Source: Nitrososphaerota archaeon (lineage in GTDB: Archaea > Thermoproteota > Nitrososphaeria > Nitrososphaerales > Gagatemarchaeaceae). Taken from it: 64,000 bases of DNA. Of this stretch, positions 60,392 through 64,000 are shown one piece after another (the stretch's first letter is position 1; the number at the start of each line of letters is the position of its first letter). The DNA lies in assembly GCA_028867035.1 (NCBI GenBank), contig JAGWHB010000003.1, positions 180,960 to 244,959 of the forward strand. Reading direction: 5' to 3'. The notes beneath the pieces were generated by a model. The model did no database searches, was not told where the DNA came from, and saw only the letters and a list, made by a program, of their open reading frames with translations. Both the position numbers and the translations under genes were made by a program.

Positions 60392-61510
60392 ATGACACTC
60401 GAATCAGAATACTCCCCCGACTCGGACAGGATAATGTCCGTCTCCCTGGGCCCCCAGCACCCGGGCGCGGGCCACTTCCGCATCAGGCTCTGGCTTGACG
60501 GGGACTACGTGGTCAGGGCCGAACCTGACCCCGGCTACGTCCATCGAGGCGAGGAGAAGATGGGAGAATACCGGAACTACATCCAGAACGTCCCGCACCT
60601 CGAACGGCCCGTGATCCTCGACAGTTCGAACATACTCTTCCCCTACGCCCTGGGGGTCGACGAGCTCATGAACAACAAGATCCCGCCGAGGGGGCAGTAC
60701 CTCCGCGTCATAATGTCCGAGATAAACAGGATCATCTCCCACATGTACTTCCTCGCCATCCAGGGCTACTTCATGGGCCACACCACCATGATCACCTGGT
60801 GCATGGGGGACAGGGACTTCTGGATTGACCTCGGCGAGCGCATAGGGGGCGCCAGGGTCACTTTCGCGTACATCATCCCGGGCGGCGTCAGGAACGACAT
60901 CCCCCAGTTCGCCATCGAAAAGGGGCTCAAGACCTGCGACTGGTTCGACAAGCGCATGGACGAGTACGAGAAGATATTCTTCCAGAACCCCATGGTCCAC
61001 CAGCGCTCCGACAGGATAGGCGTCCTGACCAAGGAAGACGCCATAGCCTTCGGGGCCACCGGGACGGTCGCCAGGGCCTCGGGGCTGACCTTCGACGTGA
61101 GGAAAGACGAGCCCTACAGCTCCTACGAGGACTTTGAGTTCAAGACCCCTGTGCTGAGCGCAGGCGACTCCTGGGCCAGGGCATACGTGGCACTGCTCGA
61201 CATGAGGGAGGCGGTTAAGATAATCAGACAGGCGCTGAAGAAGATCCCGCCCGGCACCGTCCGCCTGAAGCTCGGCCCGCAGCCCAGGGTCCCCGCAGGC
61301 GAGGTCTACTCTCGCACCGAAGCAGCGCGCGGCGAGATGTCCTACCACATCATCAGCGACGGCTCCCCGCGGCCTTACAGGCTGAAGATAGGGGTCCCTT
61401 CCGCCAAGAACCTCCGCGTCCTTCCGCACCTGCTGAGGAACGTCCACGTGGCCGACATTCCTGTCATCTACTGGGGAATGAATTATTGGCCTGTAGAAGC
61501 AGATAGATAA
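60392..61510 (+). CDS. nuoD: NADH-quinone oxidoreductase subunit D
   Basis: 372 residues, 49-kDa subunit with quinone site. LGPQHPGAGHFRIRLWLDGD near 19 (His of the quinone headgroup), HRGEEKMGEYRNY near 51, GGVRNDIP near 168 and the C-terminal WPVEADR are conserved. The last 12 codons (from 61475) all but leave the host pattern: third positions are mostly A or T, whereas codons before end in C or G. The protein end is still intact. A homing-endonuclease gene follows on the other strand; nuoH and nuoI are not in place downstream within the window. Confidence 0.93.
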   Translation: MTLESEYSPDSDRIMSVSLGPQHPGAGHFRIRLWLDGDYVVRAEPDPGYVHRGEEKMGEYRNYIQNVPHLERPVILDSSNILFPYALGVDELMNNKIPPRGQYLRVIMSEINRIISHMYFLAIQGYFMGHTTMITWCMGDRDFWIDLGERIGGARVTFAYIIPGGVRNDIPQFAIEKGLKTCDWFDKRMDEYEKIFFQNPMVHQRSDRIGVLTKEDAIAFGATGTVARASGLTFDVRKDEPYSSYEDFEFKTPVLSAGDSWARAYVALLDMREAVKIIRQALKKIPPGTVRLKLGPQPRVPAGEVYSRTEAARGEMSYHIISDGSPRPYRLKIGVPSAKNLRVLPHLLRNVHVADIPVIYWGMNYWPVEADR

Positions 61511-61583
61511 TGCAACTTTTCGAGTAAGAAACTAGAATATTTCTATCTTATGGCGTCAAAAGCCTCGAAAATCTTGTTCGATT

Positions 61584-62705
61584 TCATCTTCTTTCCAGCA
61601 TTGCGGTTCTCGCTTCTCGAATGAATGCCTGCCTCGCCCTTTCAATACCCAAGTTGACTTCTTCCCATTCGCCTATAAGTTTCGAATTGTTAGGATTACT
61701 GATAGGAGATTGAAAGCGCAAAGCTATTCCGCGTTTGGCAATTTTCTCTTGATGTCTGAGGGGAAGGCTAGCAATGAGTGTTTTGACCGAGCCGAATCGC
61801 CACACAGCAAGACTCCAAATTCCGCCAGAAACTGGAGTTGTGAATCGTTCGGGGTCTTGCTCGAAGTAGGACAGCTTGACAGCCACCCCAGACTTGCGTA
61901 ATTTCCTGGCAATCAGCCTTAGAAGCGCTATGTCCATGTTCCGTATTTGTATCTCTGGGGTGGATCCAAATGCTTTGGCATGCAAGAAGATGCTGCCCTC
62001 CGCATCGAAGAATCCAGCTAGGAATGCTCTGAATACTTTGGAAGGGAGCTGATCAATTTCGGACAAAGCTGTCTTAGACAACAGGAAGTCGAAGCTACTC
62101 TCCAGATCAACTTCCAGGGTCCATTCGCTTTCCGTCAATGAGGCATTTCTGGGATAACAGTTGACGTGCCCGTAGGGCGAGAAGAGGGATTTGAACAATG
62201 ACGCCATCGCCGGATGAGTTGTGCTGACTCTGACCCGAATCGCACGCCCATGCCTGACGGCATTCAGGTCACCATATCTAAGCCCCATGAGGTACGCCCT
62301 TTCGACGTCGTCTCCCTGGAACGGTCTCCTCTCATATTTCGTAACAGCTTGAATCTGTGCTTCGACCTTGTCCCTGAGAACCACGCTTCTCGCTTTGAGA
62401 TGGTTCCAGACCGTAACCGGACCCACTTTGTCCCCTGCAATTTGCTTCAGTGACTCCCCTGTCTGGTATCTCCTCACCCACTCGTCCACCATCGCCTCAG
62501 TCACCTTTCTGATGTGCTCAGCGGGGTCGCGCCTCATGATCCCATTCTTCTTCAGCTGGTAGAGGACAGTCGACTCGCCGACCTTCGGACTCTTGTACTT
62601 CAGTCCATAGGCCTTCGCTATCTTCGCCGCTGAAAGATTCTCGACAAGGTAGAGCCTCTCCAGGTCTTCCTTCCTCGGCGGCCAGACCAGCCCTTCGGGC
62701 AACAC
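61584..62705 (-). CDS. LAGLIDADG homing-endonuclease-like protein with HTH region
   Basis: 373 residues. N-terminal HTH-like repeats (LSAAKIAKAYGLKYKSPKVG and ESLKQIAGDKVGPVTVWNHL, about 23-105) precede two endonuclease halves: a weak first motif AYLMGLRYGDLNAV (about 136-149) and a good second motif FRAFLAGFFDAEGS (about 226-239). The first motif's acid is Asp in RYGDL, so activity is plausible. Codon use is A/T-richer than all neighbours. Free-standing, convergent with nuoD. GTG or the adjoining TTG is start; a CGTTAAATTG element lies about 25 bases upstream. Confidence 0.82.
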   Translation of the reverse strand: MLPEGLVWPPRKEDLERLYLVENLSAAKIAKAYGLKYKSPKVGESTVLYQLKKNGIMRRDPAEHIRKVTEAMVDEWVRRYQTGESLKQIAGDKVGPVTVWNHLKARSVVLRDKVEAQIQAVTKYERRPFQGDDVERAYLMGLRYGDLNAVRHGRAIRVRVSTTHPAMASLFKSLFSPYGHVNCYPRNASLTESEWTLEVDLESSFDFLLSKTALSEIDQLPSKVFRAFLAGFFDAEGSIFLHAKAFGSTPEIQIRNMDIALLRLIARKLRKSGVAVKLSYFEQDPERFTTPVSGGIWSLAVWRFGSVKTLIASLPLRHQEKIAKRGIALRFQSPISNPNNSKLIGEWEEVNLGIERARQAFIREARTAMLERR

Positions 62706-62739
62706 CCACGTAGGGTGCCGGTCAATTTAACGCCCCAGC

Positions 62740-63663
62740 TTACCTTGCTATCACTTCAGCCGGCGGCGAGAACGGTTCCGCGTCGGGGACCTTTTCTCCC
62801 CTGCGGAACAGGTACACCCCTGAAAGTATCAGCGCTCCCCCCAACAGCTGCGGCAGGGTGATCTGCTCCCCCAGGAAGGTCAGAGCGAAGACAGCTCCAA
62901 AAACCGTCGACGTCGACCAGACGAGGAGCATCCTGATGGCCCCGAGCCGCTTGACCGCCGCGATGAAGAGGTAGGTCGCCCCGGCTATGGCGAGCGCCAA
63001 GAGCGGAAAGACCACGGTGTCTGACGAGGACAAGCGCAATGGGAGCGCAACAACCAGAGCGACGGCCATCACCGCCCCGCCCCCGATGAGGTTCCTGAAC
63101 TTGCTCAACATGGAGGCGTCGAACCTCTTCGTCGCCAGGGCCAGCAGGTTGTTCTCGACCGACCAGCACACAGTGGCGCCGAGTATCAGCAGATTCCCAG
63201 CGAGCCCCTGAAGGAAGGCGACGTTCGCAAGGTCAAGATTGGTGGAGACCGAAACCAGTCCGACAACTATCAGCAGGCCTCTTGCCGCCTGTCCCCGGCT
63301 CAGCCTTTCGCCGAAGATTGAGAATGCGATGACAGTGGTGAACAGCACCTCGCCGTTCGCCAGGAGCGAAGCGTTGACCGCCGTCGTCTGGTCCAGGCCG
63401 ATGACGAACATCAGGGGAGCAAGCGCGGCCCCTACGACTCCGAAGAACAGCAGATACTTCAGGCTGCCAGCCTGGGGCCTCCTCTTCGGCTGGTAGAGCA
63501 AAAATATGAGGCCTGAGAGCAAAACGGGCAAGCCCGCGACTACACCCGGTCCGTTGTCGGCGAGCAAAATCTTCGAGAGGGTCGGAACGGAGCCTCCACA
63601 TAGGGCTCCGAGGACAGCATAGAGGTAGCCCCTCGCCAAATCCGACGGCACCTTCCCGGCCAA
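62740..63663 (-). CDS. EamA/DMT-family transporter
   Basis: 307 residues, ten helices in two EamA repeats (about 10-140 and 150-290). LLFFGVVGAALAPLMFVIGL and NASLLANGEVLFTTVIAF mark the first repeat; GATVCWSVENNLLAL starts the second; the end has LGEQITLPQLLGGALILSGV. DMT carriers export amino acids or metabolites; substrate open. TTG start. It is divergent from the MscL-like gene and downstream of nothing related. Confidence 0.85.
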   Translation of the reverse strand: MAGKVPSDLARGYLYAVLGALCGGSVPTLSKILLADNGPGVVAGLPVLLSGLIFLLYQPKRRPQAGSLKYLLFFGVVGAALAPLMFVIGLDQTTAVNASLLANGEVLFTTVIAFSIFGERLSRGQAARGLLIVVGLVSVSTNLDLANVAFLQGLAGNLLILGATVCWSVENNLLALATKRFDASMLSKFRNLIGGGAVMAVALVVALPLRLSSSDTVVFPLLALAIAGATYLFIAAVKRLGAIRMLLVWSTSTVFGAVFALTFLGEQITLPQLLGGALILSGVYLFRRGEKVPDAEPFSPPAEVIAR

Positions 63664-63721
63664 CTCTCTTCAAGCAGGCCATCTCGAGGACAGGAATTAA
63701 CTCTGACCGGTGGCTCTGAAG

Positions 63722-63730
63722 TCTTATATT
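63722..63730 (+). promoter_or_regulatory. TATA box of the MscL-like gene
   Basis: TCTTATATT centred near 63726, exactly 26 bases before ATG 63752, predicting a leaderless mRNA. Confidence 0.6.
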
Positions 63731-63751
63731 GCCACTTCCTACCTGCGGCCC

Positions 63752-64000
63752 ATGTCCTCCAACGAGGATATGCTGGCTGAACTTCGAAAAATTAGAGAGC
63801 TCCTCGAACACCCTCCGCCGCCACCTCCAGCCAAGGGACTCATCGCAGAGTTCAAGGCATTCCTGTCGCAATACAAGGTCCTCGCCCTGGCCATAGCGTT
63901 CGTCTTTGCAATCTATCTGGGGGGCCTGGTAAAGGCGCTGGTATCGGACCTCGTACTCCCGATCGTGTCATTCGCTCTGCCCGCTGGAACCAACATCAAC
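63752..64000 (+). CDS. mscL: MscL-like large-conductance mechanosensitive channel, partial
   Basis: First 83 codons of a gene cut by the window end. An N-terminal charged helix (EDMLAELRKIRELLEH) and a run of six Pro precede the channel start AEFKAFLSQY and the first membrane helix LALAIAFVFAIYLGGLVKAL, followed by VSDLVLPIVSF, all as in MscL TM1. The coiled-coil/Pro extension of about 30 residues is longer than in bacterial MscL. The gene belongs functionally with the MscS at 39155-40495 for osmotic protection. Confidence 0.8.
   Translation, partial: MSSNEDMLAELRKIRELLEHPPPPPPAKGLIAEFKAFLSQYKVLALAIAFVFAIYLGGLVKALVSDLVLPIVSFALPAGTNIN

Noticed and set aside
60404-61447. 347-codon frame antisense to nuoD
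   Set aside because: Shadow of a conserved complex I subunit with biased codons.
1-64000. CRISPR arrays, insertion sequences, rRNA
   Set aside because: No regularly spaced repeats, transposase motifs or rRNA segments were seen anywhere in the window.

Overview
This window is chromosomal DNA from a high-GC, heterotrophic archaeon. The archaeal signs are A/T-rich TATA elements centred about 26 bases before many start codons (so many mRNAs should be leaderless), tRNA genes with introns and no encoded CCA, PolX with a PHP domain, a stand-alone Lrp/AsnC RAM domain, the non-phosphorylative Entner-Doudoroff (npED) pathway, and secreted proteins with Ser/Thr-rich linkers. The gene set would fit a non-ammonia-oxidising Nitrososphaeria/Thaumarchaeota relative or another TACK heterotroph; that placement is inference, because the window has no rRNA or marker set.

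Layout. 0-5 kb: two Rieske ferredoxins, QueE, a secreted protein, and a truncated globin divergent from a Cys-rich regulator. 5.5-8 kb: HprK-like P-loop protein, TauE exporter and DUF1634 partner. 8-16 kb: HAD hydrolase, extradiol-dioxygenase-like protein, MBL hydrolase, M20 amidohydrolase, FAD oxidoreductase and CLC channel, with decayed fragments of an M20/TPP-enzyme block and of a LigD-type phosphoesterase. 16-21 kb: acetate module (SatP-like carrier, AcuC-like deacetylase, frameshifted GNAT, acetyl-CoA synthetase). 21-25 kb: RibD-like reductase, two small regulators and two secreted proteins. 25-32 kb: tRNA-Leu, PolX, RAM protein, prolidase and proline dehydrogenase, regulator, gamma-glutamyltransferase. 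32-41 kb: DUF4382 protein, amino-acid permease, YCII protein, GltD-like oxidoreductase, and an ion/osmotic operon (cupin, MscS, HTH regulator, Na+/H+ antiporter).

41-53 kb is a carbohydrate island: phosphatase plus GT (possibly trehalose synthesis), GH15, glucose dehydrogenase, aldehyde dehydrogenase, glycerate 2-kinase, gluconate dehydratase, KDG aldolase, a cyclase-family hydrolase that may fill the lactonase step, and a clan GH-A glycosidase. Together they can carry glucose to pyruvate and 2-phosphoglycerate. 53-57 kb: tRNA-Arg with two introns, AlaX, geranylgeranyl-reductase-like flavoprotein, citrate synthase with an N-terminal extra domain, CBS protein and a beta-propeller protein.

57.7-62.7 kb holds nuoABCD of complex I, and is the most striking part. 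nuoB is interrupted by a complete endonuclease-bearing intein exactly between the two adjacent cysteines that ligate iron-sulfur cluster N2. A separate LAGLIDADG gene abuts the 3' end of nuoD, whose last 12 codons change abruptly to A/T-ending codons. The window ends in a DMT transporter and the start of an MscL-like channel.
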